Assembly: GCA_002496395.1 (NCBI GenBank)
Contig: DAJQ01000009.1
Span: 8,563 to 48,678 of the forward strand
Length of the DNA: 40,116 nucleotides
Reading direction: 5' to 3'
Source of the DNA: Methanocorpusculaceae archaeon UBA456
Lineage (GTDB): Archaea; Halobacteriota; Methanomicrobia; Methanomicrobiales; Methanocorpusculaceae
Part shown: piece by piece, positions 1 to 8,646 of the stretch
Position numbering within the stretch: the stretch's first letter is position 1
How the letters are laid out: each line of letters opens with the position of its first letter
Notes under the pieces: model-generated
Told to the model about the DNA's origin: nothing
The model's database searches: none
The model's input: the letters and a program-made list of their open reading frames with translations, nothing else
Position numbers and translations under genes: made by a program

Positions 1-1905
1 AACTGGCCCGGTGTCACGGTCGAGAAGAAGATGGGGAGATGCGAACATGAGGGAACCTCCATTGAGGTGACCGATCTCCCCGGCACCTACAGCCTCACCG
101 CATACTCGGCAGATGAGGTTATCGCCCGGAACTTCATCATCGAGGAGCATCCTGATGTTGTTGTCCAGGTGGTGGATGCTTCAAACCTTGAACGTAATCT
201 CTACCTGACGATGCAGCTCGCCGAACTTGGCCGCCCCGTCATCATCGCGCTGAATATGGTTGATGTGGCGGAGGGACGGGGCGATACCATCGATGAGAGA
301 CGTCTCTCCGAACTCCTTGCAATGCCGGTGATCAGAACCGTTGGAACGAGTGGCAGGGGGCTTGACGAGCTCCTTGAATCGATCGTAGCGGTTGCCGCAC
401 AAGGCGGGAAGCATACCCATACCATAGGCTATGGAGATGATGCGGAAGCCCATATCTCGGATCTCGTAAGGATTCTTGATGACGATCCGGCTCTTGCAGG
501 CGGCTATCCGCTCCGCTGGCTTGCCGTCCGTGCAATCGAAGGGGATGCGGATGTTCTGCGGTTAATCAACGGGAGCAGTGTTGCAGATGCGGCGAATGAA
601 AAATTACAGCAGATCGATCTTGACGAATATGAAGCGCTTCTCGCTGATAAGCGGTACGAAGCGATAGGTGCGATCCTCCCGCAGGCATGCACAGTCTGCG
701 TAAGGAAGATGACCGGATCGGATATGATCGATCGTGTCGTCACCAACAAGTACCTTGGTATTCCGATCTTCCTCGCCCTGATGTGGGGGGCATTCCAGCT
801 CACCTTTGCGGTTGCCGAGCCGTTTATGGAGGGGATAGAATATACCTTCGGCTGGCTCGGCGAAGTGGTTGCCGGATCGGTAGGACCCGAATGGCTTGCT
901 TCTCTCCTCGGTGAGGGGGTGATCGGCGGTGTCGGCGGTGTGCTCGTCTTCGTCCCGAATATCTTCATCCTCTTCCTGATCCTCTCGATCCTTGAAGGGA
1001 GCGGGTATCTTGCGCGAGCCGCCTTTATCATGGATCGGCTGATGTATGCGATAGGCCTCCCAGGCAAATCATTCATTCCGATGCTGATGGGCTTTGGATG
1101 TAATGTCCCTGCGATCATGGCAACCCGGACGATCGAGGATGAACGGGATCGGCTCATCACCATCCTGGTTAATCCATTTATATCCTGTGGTGCACGGCTT
1201 CCCGTCTATATCCTCTTTGCAGGTGTCTTCTTCGGAAGAGATGCAGGGAATGTGATCTTCGGTCTCTATGTCCTCGGTATCCTTGTTGCGATCCTCTCGG
1301 CAAAGCTCTTCAGGAGCACCGTTCTGCCGGGTGAGTCGTCCCCGTTCATCATGGAGATGCCCCCGTACCGGATCCCGACTTTGAAGAACGCGATGCTCAA
1401 TATGTGGGAGAAGGGATCGACCTATCTGAAGAAAGCTGGTGGAATTATCCTTATCGGCTCTTTAATCGTCTGGTTCCTCGCCTCATTCCCCGCAGGGGTT
1501 GAATACGGGAGCGAAGAGAGTTTTGCCGGGATGATCGGGCATGTACTTGAACCGCTTGTTGCACCGCTTGGCCTTGACTGGAAGATCGCCGTTGCACTCC
1601 TCTTCGGCTTCGTTGCCAAGGAGATTGTCGTCAGTTCACTCGGTGTCCTCTATGGGGCAGATGAGGGATCAGCTGCACTCTCGGATGCACTGCTTGCAGA
1701 TCCCGCCCTCTCGATGGCAGGAGCCCTTGCGGTGATGGTCTTTGTCCTTCTGTATATGCCCTGTGTGGCAACTCTTGCCATCATCCGGAAGGAGACAGGG
1801 GGCTGGCGCTGGGCCGGATTCTCGGTTCTGTATGGACTGGTGGTGGCATGGCTACTGGCGTTTGCCACCTTCCATCTTGCCGGATATTTCCTCGGAGGTG
1901 CATAA
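1..1905 (+). CDS. feoB: Ferrous iron transport protein B, 5'-truncated by the window edge
   Basis: FeoB is the inner-membrane Fe(II) transporter with an N-terminal G-protein domain. The reading frame is open from base 1, so the gene starts outside the window; 634 residues are visible, and the P-loop (G1) is missing. Counting from base 1, the visible parts are the G2 threonine (PGVT, residue 6), G3 DLPG (25-28), G4 NMVD (85-88), a helical linker, then a long membrane part with the two Gate-like regions (GCNVPAIMATRT near 364-375 and a second near 590) typical of the family. It is followed after 3 bases by a small membrane-protein gene and then a FeoC-like gene, so it heads an iron-uptake operon. 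No feoA is seen inside the window. Family assignment is very secure. Confidence 0.97.
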   Translation, partial: NWPGVTVEKKMGRCEHEGTSIEVTDLPGTYSLTAYSADEVIARNFIIEEHPDVVVQVVDASNLERNLYLTMQLAELGRPVIIALNMVDVAEGRGDTIDERRLSELLAMPVIRTVGTSGRGLDELLESIVAVAAQGGKHTHTIGYGDDAEAHISDLVRILDDDPALAGGYPLRWLAVRAIEGDADVLRLINGSSVADAANEKLQQIDLDEYEALLADKRYEAIGAILPQACTVCVRKMTGSDMIDRVVTNKYLGIPIFLALMWGAFQLTFAVAEPFMEGIEYTFGWLGEVVAGSVGPEWLASLLGEGVIGGVGGVLVFVPNIFILFLILSILEGSGYLARAAFIMDRLMYAIGLPGKSFIPMLMGFGCNVPAIMATRTIEDERDRLITILVNPFISCGARLPVYILFAGVFFGRDAGNVIFGLYVLGILVAILSAKLFRSTVLPGESSPFIMEMPPYRIPTLKNAMLNMWEKGSTYLKKAGGIILIGSLIVWFLASFPAGVEYGSEESFAGMIGHVLEPLVAPLGLDWKIAVALLFGFVAKEIVVSSLGVLYGADEGSAALSDALLADPALSMAGALAVMVFVLLYMPCVATLAIIRKETGGWRWAGFSVLYGLVVAWLLAFATFHLAGYFLGGA

Positions 1906-1908
1906 ACG

Positions 1909-2349
1909 ATGTCGGAATTGAGAAAACAGCTATTTGCAGGCTTCCTCGGACTCCTGTATTGTATTGCGGGAATTGCGGTGTTCATCGCCCTCATATCCCC
2001 GGAGATCGAACTCTTTGAGATTCTTGGGATCTCCGGCGACCCGGCGATGGGTTTTGTCCTTCTGATCATCGGGCTGACCCTCCTCTTCGGGTGCCGCGAG
2101 CTCGGAAAAGGCATCCATGAAGGGGTTGCCTACCTGCATGTCGGCATTGCGCTTGCCCTCTTATTTGGGTTGATCTGGCTCCTCTCGACTGGTGCTGAGT
2201 TTGCTACACTTGCCATCTTTGAAGGTGAGGAGATCACCCTTGAGATGATGAGGGAGGCGATTGTACCACAGCTCTACCTTGCAGTCATTGCCCTCTTTGG
2301 ATTTATTGCATGGGGCAGGGAGTTCTCTGCCGGACTCCTGAGGGATTGA
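1909..2349 (+). CDS. Unknown four-helix membrane protein in the feo operon
   Basis: I do not recognise this 146-residue protein. It has about four hydrophobic segments (roughly residues 10-32, 46-64, 76-94 and 120-138) joined by short acidic loops, one of them containing the EGEEITLE stretch near residue 105. It starts 3 bases after the feoB stop and its stop codon directly abuts the next ATG, so it is almost certainly co-transcribed with feoB and the FeoC-like gene. The position suggests an accessory role in Fe(II) uptake, but this is inference from context only. There are no cysteine or histidine clusters that would make it an obvious metal-binding protein. Confidence 0.8.
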   Translation: MSELRKQLFAGFLGLLYCIAGIAVFIALISPEIELFEILGISGDPAMGFVLLIIGLTLLFGCRELGKGIHEGVAYLHVGIALALLFGLIWLLSTGAEFATLAIFEGEEITLEMMREAIVPQLYLAVIALFGFIAWGREFSAGLLRD

Positions 2350-2613
2350 ATGTTCAGGGATATCCTTTTGAAACTTGCAGAGGGTGGGGTTGCAGTCCCC
2401 CTGCTTGCAGCCGAACTCGGAATCTCCGACGATCAGCTCCGTGAACGGCTCAGGATGATGGAGCATATGGGCTATATCACCGGGGATGGAACATGCACGC
2501 CGCATGAGTCGTCCCCTCTCTGTGCCTGTTGCAGCGGGTGTACAGGTACGCCGGCTGAGCTCCCCCGCCGTTTTCTCCTGACCGGGAAGGGGCGGCGGCT
2601 CATTCGCTCCTGA
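2350..2613 (+). CDS. FeoC-like winged-helix protein with cysteine cluster
   Basis: This is an 87-residue protein. Residues 1-45 look like a small winged helix (LAAELGISDDQLRERLRMM is the helix-turn-helix). They are followed by a cysteine-rich wing with Cys49, Cys58, Cys60, Cys61 and Cys64 and a basic C-terminus. That layout matches FeoC-like proteins, where a wing cysteine cluster senses oxygen or iron (often an Fe-S cluster) and modulates FeoB. The ATG follows the previous stop codon with no gap, making it the third gene of the feo operon. Assignment rests on size, fold pattern, cysteines and neighbourhood rather than strong sequence identity; a stand-alone ArsR/DtxR-like regulator is the alternative. 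Confidence 0.75.
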   Translation: MFRDILLKLAEGGVAVPLLAAELGISDDQLRERLRMMEHMGYITGDGTCTPHESSPLCACCSGCTGTPAELPRRFLLTGKGRRLIRS

Positions 2614-2692
2614 GCATCCTCACATTGAGGGATCATATACACATTGGGGCTCTTGAGAAACATTATCGACTCTCATCGCATAGTAACTATAC

Positions 2693-3163
2693 ATGACTGA
2701 TGAACAGAAACAACAGAAGGTTCTCCTGAAGACGACGATGGGCGATATCACCATCGAACTCTTTGATGATATGCCGGTGACAGCCGGAAACTTTGCAAGT
2801 CTTGTCAAGAAAGGCTTTTATGATGGGATCGTCTTCCACCGGGTGATTGCCGGGTTCATGATCCAGGGCGGCGATCCGAAAGGCACAGGTACCGGCGGGC
2901 CCGGATACACCATCAAAGATGAGTTCTCGCCAAAGAGGAAGAATCTCCGCGGGACGATTGCAATGGCAAATGCCGGACCAAACACCGGAGGCAGCCAGTT
3001 CTTCATCAACCTCGTTGATAACACCTATCTCGACGCAAAGCACCCGGTCTTTGGGCAGGTCGTTGATGGAATTGATGTCGTCAATGCCATCGGCAAGACG
3101 AAGACCGGTGCAAACGACCGGCCAAAGACGGAAGTGAAGATCCTCTCTGCAACGCTGATCTGA
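2693..3163 (+). CDS. Cyclophilin-type peptidyl-prolyl cis-trans isomerase
   Basis: This 156-residue single-domain cyclophilin probably acts in the cytoplasm, since there is no signal peptide. The family signature is complete: FHRVI (catalytic Arg), GFMIQGGDP, and NTGGSQFFI (active-site Gln-Phe-Phe). It catalyses isomerisation of Xaa-Pro bonds during folding. The gene stands alone between the feo operon and the convergent cooC gene. No clear ribosome binding site precedes the ATG, so translation may be leaderless or weakly led. A T6 run at 3180-3185, inside the 3' end of cooC, could end its transcript. The window also encodes an unrelated FKBP-type isomerase (17093-17578). Confidence 0.95.
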   Translation: MTDEQKQQKVLLKTTMGDITIELFDDMPVTAGNFASLVKKGFYDGIVFHRVIAGFMIQGGDPKGTGTGGPGYTIKDEFSPKRKNLRGTIAMANAGPNTGGSQFFINLVDNTYLDAKHPVFGQVVDGIDVVNAIGKTKTGANDRPKTEVKILSATLI

Positions 3164-3167
3164 ATAC

Positions 3168-4001
3168 TCATTCCCCATCTTTTTTCATCAGCAGGGTAGC
3201 GATCCCTGAGATGGCTTCTGCAAGAGAACTTTTTTCGGTTAATGAAAGGTCTGGCAGCCCTGTTCCTCCTCTGAGACTTTCATCATAGGGGAGCCTGAAA
3301 ACCTCAGAAAACGGGTGATCATCACCGAGGATCTCACGTGATGCCCGAAACTCTTCATCATTCCGAATCTTGTTGATGACGAGCATCTTCGTCTGAACTC
3401 CCAGTTCGCCTGCGAGTTCGGCGGTTCTGCATGCTGTTCTGAGTGCCTGTGCTGTCGGCTCGGATACTGCGATAATGTCCGAAAAACCCCGGCCCAGGCC
3501 GCGACCAAGGTGTTCCAGTCCTGCGGGCGTATCCATGAGAATCGCCTCTCCCTCCCTGACGCTGACCTGCCGTACAATGCTCTTGATCAGGGTATTCTCC
3601 GGGCAGAGGCAGCCGCCCCCGGCAGAGTTCACGGTTCCCATGACGAGGAGGCCGATCCCGGCCGCCGTCCTGGTACCGCAGCGGGTGACAATATCCGAGA
3701 GGTCGGGGTTGAGATTGATGATCCCCCCGGATCCGACCTTCTCCTCGATATATCGTCTGTTCTTTGTTACTGGAGTGATCTCATCCCGGGAGAATCCAAG
3801 CAGATGGGCGAGGTCTTCCTGAGGATCTGCATCGATTGCAAGGACAGAGAGGCCTCTCTGCCTGAGCTCACCGGCAAGGAGGGCGGTGAAGGTGGTCTTC
3901 CCGACACCCCCCTTTCCGGTGATGACCACCCTGAGACCCGGCAATGGTCCCTGAACTCTCCTTCTTCCCTGTTGTACCGGACGTCGTATCTCAGATGCCA
4001 A
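3168..4001 (-). CDS. cooC: CooC-type ATPase, CO dehydrogenase nickel maturation factor
   Basis: This is a MinD/SIMIBI-class ATPase that uses ATP to help insert nickel into the C-cluster of CO dehydrogenase. Visible are the deviant Walker A GKGGVGKTT (residues 29-37), IDADP (Walker A', near 56-60) and the CLC motif (Cys131, Cys133), which is the dimer-bridging metal site of CooC. It lies immediately downstream of cooS and overlaps it by 11 bases, starting at a TTG with a GAGG eight bases upstream. About 20 N-terminal residues before the fold are unusual for the family, so an internal GTG just before VITGKGG is an alternative start. Function is secure from both sequence and operon. Confidence 0.93.
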   Translation of the reverse strand: MASEIRRPVQQGRRRVQGPLPGLRVVITGKGGVGKTTFTALLAGELRQRGLSVLAIDADPQEDLAHLLGFSRDEITPVTKNRRYIEEKVGSGGIINLNPDLSDIVTRCGTRTAAGIGLLVMGTVNSAGGGCLCPENTLIKSIVRQVSVREGEAILMDTPAGLEHLGRGLGRGFSDIIAVSEPTAQALRTACRTAELAGELGVQTKMLVINKIRNDEEFRASREILGDDHPFSEVFRLPYDESLRGGTGLPDLSLTEKSSLAEAISGIATLLMKKDGE

Positions 4002-5958
4002 GTGCCTTCCTCTTCTCCTCGATATGATTGATGATCAGCTCTGCTGACTTCAATGGATCCGGCTCGACTGCAAACTTCGCATTCACCACGCCTTCCAGGC
4101 CGTTGGTGAGGAGATCGATAACAGCGGGACTGCCGCTGATATTTGGCATCGGTCCAAGCACGGTGTAGACGCCCGATGCCACAAAGTAGGATCCGATGGA
4201 GACTGCTTTCTGCGAATACCATTCCGGTGCCGCACCTGCAACCGGGAGCTGGTGGATACCAACACCCAGTGCGTTTCCAAGAGCTGCCAGAAGAACAAGG
4301 ATTCGTGAACAGTCCACACAGGATCCCATGTGGAGCACCGGCGGTATGCCGACTGCTTTGCAGATCCCTTTCAGGCCGTCCCCTGCGAGGAAGCAGGCAT
4401 CGGGTGTAAGGAGGCCTGCTTTTCCTGATGCAACCGCGGCACACCCGGTCTCGACACAGAGGATATCATGCTTGATCAGCTCCTTTGCCAGAGTTACGTG
4501 CCCATAGTCGTGCTTGATCTTTGGGTTATTGCATCCGACTATCCCGACCGCACCCCTGATCTTTCCGCTTGCGATCGCATCAACAAGCGGCTGAAGGGTT
4601 CCCCCGAGTGCCGTTGTGATCGCCTCCACAGAGAAGCCCGCTGTGACTGCAACGGGTTTTCCCGGTATGAAGATCCTCTCCGGCACCCTGTTTTTGAAGT
4701 TCTCAACCGCTGTCCTGACGATCACCTCTGCTGCTTCAACCGCATTCTCAGGGGAGAACTCAACATAATACGATCCGGGTATCTTTGCTTTTGGGCTTGT
4801 CGAGATGACTTTCGTATGGAAGCAGCTTGCCGTTCGCGGCAGTGAGGGGAAGATACACTGGTAATCAACGATCATCGCATCGAGTGCCCCTGTTGCGATC
4901 ACCAGCTCCTGGTTGAAGTGGTTTCCCGCCATCGGGATGCCACGCCGCATCAGCAGTTCGTTGCCGGTACAGCAGAGACCGATCAGGTTGATGCCGGTTG
5001 CCCCGTTCTTCTTTGCGAGATCCTGCATCGTTTCGCTCTCCGCGGCCTCAACGATCATCTCCGATAACATCGGATTATGGCCATGGAGTGTGATATTCAC
5101 CTGATCTTCTTTGATGACGCCGAGGTTCATCATCGACTCAACCGGTGTCGGGGTACCGAAGAGGATGTCGGATACCTCTGTTCCGATCATCGATCCGCCC
5201 CACCCGTCTCCAAGTGCGGTCCTCATGCCATGGAGGAGCATGTTGGCATAGTGGGCGCCGACACCCATATGGACACGGTGCATCGCCTCGACGATCTCCC
5301 GGTCAATGCCCCGAGGCAGGATGCCTGCCTGCTCCCAGATGGCGTACGTGGCATCCGGGGCACGGCGGCAGAGTTCTAATTCACCTTTGATCGTCCCGAA
5401 CTCTTCAAGGAAAGCAAGAGCAAGATCGTGGGCCACCTCGATTGCCGCACGGTCGGTTGGGATGTTATACTCTTGTGCAATGGCAAACAGCTTTTCAGTG
5501 TCCTTAATACTATAGCCGCTGCTTTCCCCCTTGCCGACAAGGAGGAGTGTTTCTGCAATCTCTCTCCCGTGATCGGAATGGGCAGCTGCACCTGTTGTGA
5601 GCATATCAAGCAGGTTCCGGGCGACGATCAGATCGGCATCTGCCCCGCAGACGCCCCGCACCCGGTTTCGCTCAGGGATGATCCGGCACGGCCCCATGGT
5701 ACACCGGCTGCAGGAGAGGCCGGTTGCACACCATTTGCAATGGGGCTCCTGCATCTCACTCCTGTCCCAGACGGTCTCGATACCCTCTTTCAGGCAGTGC
5801 TCAATCGTCTTCTTTGCAAGCTCGTCGATCGACCGCTCTTCCACCTTCTCATGAATCACCTTCGGGTTCATGAGCGACATCTTCGCCTTATCAAGCTCGC
5901 AGATCTCCATCCGTTCGCCTACAAGCTGCGGCTTTGGCTTTCGTGTTCCGTCAGACAT
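3991..5958 (-). CDS. cooS: Anaerobic carbon monoxide dehydrogenase catalytic subunit
   Basis: This is the Ni-Fe-S enzyme that interconverts CO and CO2 with ferredoxin-type electron transfer. I take the ATG at 5958 (655 residues), which has GGAG about nine bases upstream; the ATG at 5964 and one at 5991 are alternatives. The N-terminal cysteines (about 74, 77, 83, 86, 91 and 104) carry the B and D clusters. C-cluster ligands are seen in LHGHNP (His), GLCCTGNE, VGCNNP, ETGCAAVASGKAG and HMGSCVDCSR. No acetyl-CoA synthase, corrinoid protein or hydrogenase genes are beside it, so this is a stand-alone CooS with its own CooC. It may oxidise CO for reduced ferredoxin or detoxify it; that role is inferred. 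Confidence 0.95.
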   Translation of the reverse strand: MSDGTRKPKPQLVGERMEICELDKAKMSLMNPKVIHEKVEERSIDELAKKTIEHCLKEGIETVWDRSEMQEPHCKWCATGLSCSRCTMGPCRIIPERNRVRGVCGADADLIVARNLLDMLTTGAAAHSDHGREIAETLLLVGKGESSGYSIKDTEKLFAIAQEYNIPTDRAAIEVAHDLALAFLEEFGTIKGELELCRRAPDATYAIWEQAGILPRGIDREIVEAMHRVHMGVGAHYANMLLHGMRTALGDGWGGSMIGTEVSDILFGTPTPVESMMNLGVIKEDQVNITLHGHNPMLSEMIVEAAESETMQDLAKKNGATGINLIGLCCTGNELLMRRGIPMAGNHFNQELVIATGALDAMIVDYQCIFPSLPRTASCFHTKVISTSPKAKIPGSYYVEFSPENAVEAAEVIVRTAVENFKNRVPERIFIPGKPVAVTAGFSVEAITTALGGTLQPLVDAIASGKIRGAVGIVGCNNPKIKHDYGHVTLAKELIKHDILCVETGCAAVASGKAGLLTPDACFLAGDGLKGICKAVGIPPVLHMGSCVDCSRILVLLAALGNALGVGIHQLPVAGAAPEWYSQKAVSIGSYFVASGVYTVLGPMPNISGSPAVIDLLTNGLEGVVNAKFAVEPDPLKSAELIINHIEEKRKALGI

Positions 5959-6004
5959 ATTCATCCACTCCAGACTGGTGAGATGCATCATCTCATAGCG
6001 ATGA

Positions 6005-6022
6005 AAGAGCGCATGAGCTCTT
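6005..6022. promoter_or_regulatory. Inverted repeat at the cooS promoter, putative operator
   Basis: A perfect dyad AAGAGC-N6-GCTCTT (6005-6010 and 6017-6022) lies between a TATA-like element CTATAA (minus strand, 6021-6026) and the cooS start at 5958. Further copies of the half-site occur upstream (GAGAGC at 6043-6048, GCTCTT at 6066-6071). The expected transcription start is near 6000, so a protein bound here would cover the start site. This is seen in sequence only; the regulator is unknown. Confidence 0.5.
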
Positions 6023-6134
6023 ATAGATAACGGTGTCGGAATGAGAGCGTGTAATCGATATGAATGCTCTTATTTGAGAATTTTATGAGAGAATTGCCTG
6101 TGATTTACAACTTTCATGAGAAAAAGGTGATTCA

Positions 6135-6207
6135 GGCCAGGGCCGGGACTCGAACCCGGGTCAAAGGATCCACAGTCCTATAGGATGTCCAGCTACCCTA
6201 CCCTAGC
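6135..6207 (-). tRNA. tRNA-His (GTG)
   Basis: The minus strand folds as a complete cloverleaf. The acceptor GCTAGGG pairs with CCCTGGC (one G-U), the anticodon loop is CTGTGGA with anticodon GTG, and the T arm is CCGGG-TTCGAGT-CCCGG. The discriminator is C73, the histidine identity base. CCA is not encoded. The base at -1 is T, not the G-1 that histidyl-tRNA needs, so G-1 must be added after transcription. A T5 run at 6122-6126 (read as A on the plus strand) follows and probably ends transcription. Confidence 0.95.
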
Positions 6208-6387
6208 ATAAATGCTCATTATAATTGATGGTAAACATTATTTAACCTAACGGATTGCCCCCTGCCAGTCTCTCATACCAGATTCATAAAGGGCTCTCAA
6301 AAGAATATTAATACTCCGAATGCGTTATAGACTATCACTTTTCGGGGTTATCTGGTATATCCCGGCTTTCAGGAGGGACTTTGAGAA

Positions 6388-8163
6388 ATGGCAAAGAATA
6401 ACATCAGAACGCCGATCGTCTGTGTGCTGGGCCATGTCGATCACGGCAAAACAACGCTTCTGGATAAGATCAGGGGCTCTCAGGTCGTTGACTCAGAAGC
6501 CGGAGCCATCACCCAGCATATCGGGGCAACGCTGATACCAATCGAATCGATACGTGAGATGAGCGGGGTTTCAGATACAACCGAGATTAATATCCCCGGC
6601 CTTCTCTTCATCGACACCCCCGGCCACCGCGCCTTCACCACCCTCCGGGCCCGGGGTGGGGCTCTTGCTGAGATTGCAATCCTTGTTGTTGATATCAATG
6701 AAGGGTTCAAGCAGCAGACCCAGGAAGCTCTCCAGATCCTGAAAAACTGCAAGACCCCGTTTGTCATTGCGGCAACGAAGGTTGACCGGATCCCGGGATG
6801 GCGGGTTCATCCAGACGAACCTTTCCAGAAGACATTTGCAAAACAGAATGAACGTGTTCAGGGCATCCTTGAAACCCGCCTGTATGAACTCGTCGGGACA
6901 CTCTCGGATCTCGGGTTCAATTCGGAACGGTACGATCGCGTCAGGGATTTTGCCCGCAATATTGCTATTGTTCCTTCTTCGGGGATCACCGGCGAGGGTG
7001 TCCCGGATCTCCTGATGGTGATGATCGGCCTTGCCCAGCGGTACCTCACCGAGTCGCTCAGGATAACGGTTGATGGTCCTGGCCAGGGCACGGTTCTTGA
7101 GGTGAAGGAAGAGCGCGGCCTTGGGATGACCCTTGATCTCATCCTCTATGACGGCACCCTCTCAGTCGGCGATGAGATTGCGGTTGCCGGATCAAACGGG
7201 TGTATCATCACAAAGATCCGCTCACTCTTAAAGCCAAGGCCCATGAAGGAGATTTTAATCGAAGATCGGTTTGAACGGGTGAAGTCCGTGACAGCGGCAG
7301 CCGGAATCAAGCTCTCTGCCCCAAACCTGGATGACGTGATCTCGGGATCTCCCCTCAGGGCGGTGAAAGGGAACCGGCAGGAGGTGATCGATGCAATCGA
7401 TGCCGAGATGCAGGATGCAAACATCACCCTCTCAGGTCTTGGGATCAGTATCAAAGCCGATACGATCGGGGCGCTTGAGGCGCTCTCAAAGGAACTGGAG
7501 GCAAAGGAGATCGAGATCATGCGTGCCGATGTCGGTCCTGTCAGCAGGCACGATATCATCGAACTTGAGACGATGCGCGATCCTCTCCATAAGGTGATCC
7601 TCTGCTTCAATACTGACATTCTCCCCGATGTCTCCGAGATGCTGAAGGATACCCGGTATGAGGATATCGTCGTCTTCTCCGGGGATATCATCTACCGGGT
7701 TATTGATGAGTATATCGAATGGCGTGATGAGCAGATCAGGCGCCAGAAGGCCCAACAGTTTGAAGCAGTGGTCATGCCCGCAAAGGTCCAGCTCCTTCCA
7801 AACTGCGTCTTCAGGCAGAGCGGGCCTGCTGTTGTCGGCGTCCGGATTCTTGCCGGTCTTCTCAGACCGAAGGTTGACCTGATGGCACCTGACGGCCGGA
7901 CTGTCGGGTCGATCAAGATGATGCAGGATAAAGGGGAAACTGTCACCGAGGCGACAGAAGGAATGGAGATCGCCGTCTCTATTGACGGCCCGACGGTTGG
8001 CAGGCAGATCAATGTCGGAGATACGCTCTATGTCCAGATCCCTGAGCGGCATGTGAAGGTGCTTGAGACCGAGATGTTGTCTCATATCAATATCAGTTCC
8101 CAGGAAGCTCTCTCTGAGTATGCACTGATCCGGAGGAAGGGGAATCCCTTCTGGGGTAAGTAG
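6388..8163 (+). CDS. infB: Translation initiation factor aIF5B (IF-2-like GTPase)
   Basis: This ribosome-dependent GTPase promotes subunit joining and initiator tRNA placement. The 591-residue length is normal for archaeal aIF5B. Motifs: G1 GHVDHGKTT (15-23), G3 DTPGH (76-80) and G4 as TKVD (130-133), where most relatives have NKxD. Beta-barrel domains and the aIF2-gamma-like C-terminus follow. The start ATG is preceded by GGAGG (6371-6375). It is the first gene on this strand after tRNA-His, with a 180-base AT-rich leader region, and is followed 69 bases later by the S6e gene, a common archaeal neighbour. Confidence in function is very high. Confidence 0.97.
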   Translation: MAKNNIRTPIVCVLGHVDHGKTTLLDKIRGSQVVDSEAGAITQHIGATLIPIESIREMSGVSDTTEINIPGLLFIDTPGHRAFTTLRARGGALAEIAILVVDINEGFKQQTQEALQILKNCKTPFVIAATKVDRIPGWRVHPDEPFQKTFAKQNERVQGILETRLYELVGTLSDLGFNSERYDRVRDFARNIAIVPSSGITGEGVPDLLMVMIGLAQRYLTESLRITVDGPGQGTVLEVKEERGLGMTLDLILYDGTLSVGDEIAVAGSNGCIITKIRSLLKPRPMKEILIEDRFERVKSVTAAAGIKLSAPNLDDVISGSPLRAVKGNRQEVIDAIDAEMQDANITLSGLGISIKADTIGALEALSKELEAKEIEIMRADVGPVSRHDIIELETMRDPLHKVILCFNTDILPDVSEMLKDTRYEDIVVFSGDIIYRVIDEYIEWRDEQIRRQKAQQFEAVVMPAKVQLLPNCVFRQSGPAVVGVRILAGLLRPKVDLMAPDGRTVGSIKMMQDKGETVTEATEGMEIAVSIDGPTVGRQINVGDTLYVQIPERHVKVLETEMLSHINISSQEALSEYALIRRKGNPFWGK

Positions 8164-8232
8164 TATAAACCCGGACACTCAAACAATATGGGTACTTCGG
8201 CTTCGAAATAGAACGAGGAGTTGTTTCAATAC

Positions 8233-8637
8233 ATGGTTGATTTAAAAATTGTTGTATCTGACCCACAGACCGGCCGTTCCTACAATACGGTAGCTGGTGG
8301 AGGTGCCGCTGGTGCCTTTATTGGAAAGGCAATATCATCACAGATTGATGGTGGTGCAATTGGTCTTGCAGGGTATCGCGTTGAGATCACCGGAGGCAGT
8401 GACAAAACCGGAATTCCTGCACGAAAGGGGCTTCCAGGATCCTCCCGCCGTCATCTCCTTCTTGGAGGCGGTGTTGGTTTTAATCCCACAAAGAAAGGTG
8501 AGCGGAGACGAAAGACCGTCCGTGGATCAGAGATCACACAGGACTTTGTCCAGATCAATGTGAAGGTTGTCGAATACGGAAAGACTCCTCTTGTTGATAT
8601 CTTCACTCCAAAAGAAGAAGAAAAGGCTGAAGAGTGA
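8233..8637 (+). CDS. rps6e: Small ribosomal subunit protein S6e
   Basis: A 134-residue archaeal/eukaryotic-type 30S protein. The N-terminus MVDLKIVVSDPQTGR, the GLAGY-type core and the basic KKGERRRKTVRG segment followed by an acidic lysine-rich tail are characteristic of S6e. I chose the ATG at 8233 over the TTG at 8221 because family members begin at this methionine; a GAGGAG at 8215-8220 lies 12 bases upstream, a little far. A TATA-like AGTATAAAC at 8162-8170, just past the infB stop, could give it its own promoter. It ends 9 bases before the convergent gene at 8647. Confidence 0.95.
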   Translation: MVDLKIVVSDPQTGRSYNTVAGGGAAGAFIGKAISSQIDGGAIGLAGYRVEITGGSDKTGIPARKGLPGSSRRHLLLGGGVGFNPTKKGERRRKTVRGSEITQDFVQINVKVVEYGKTPLVDIFTPKEEEKAEE

Positions 8638-8646
8638 GCCTCTTCT

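Noticed and set aside
504..1163. 219-codon minus-strand open frame opposite feoB
   Set aside because: Antisense to conserved FeoB coding sequence, serine- and arginine-rich without family features.
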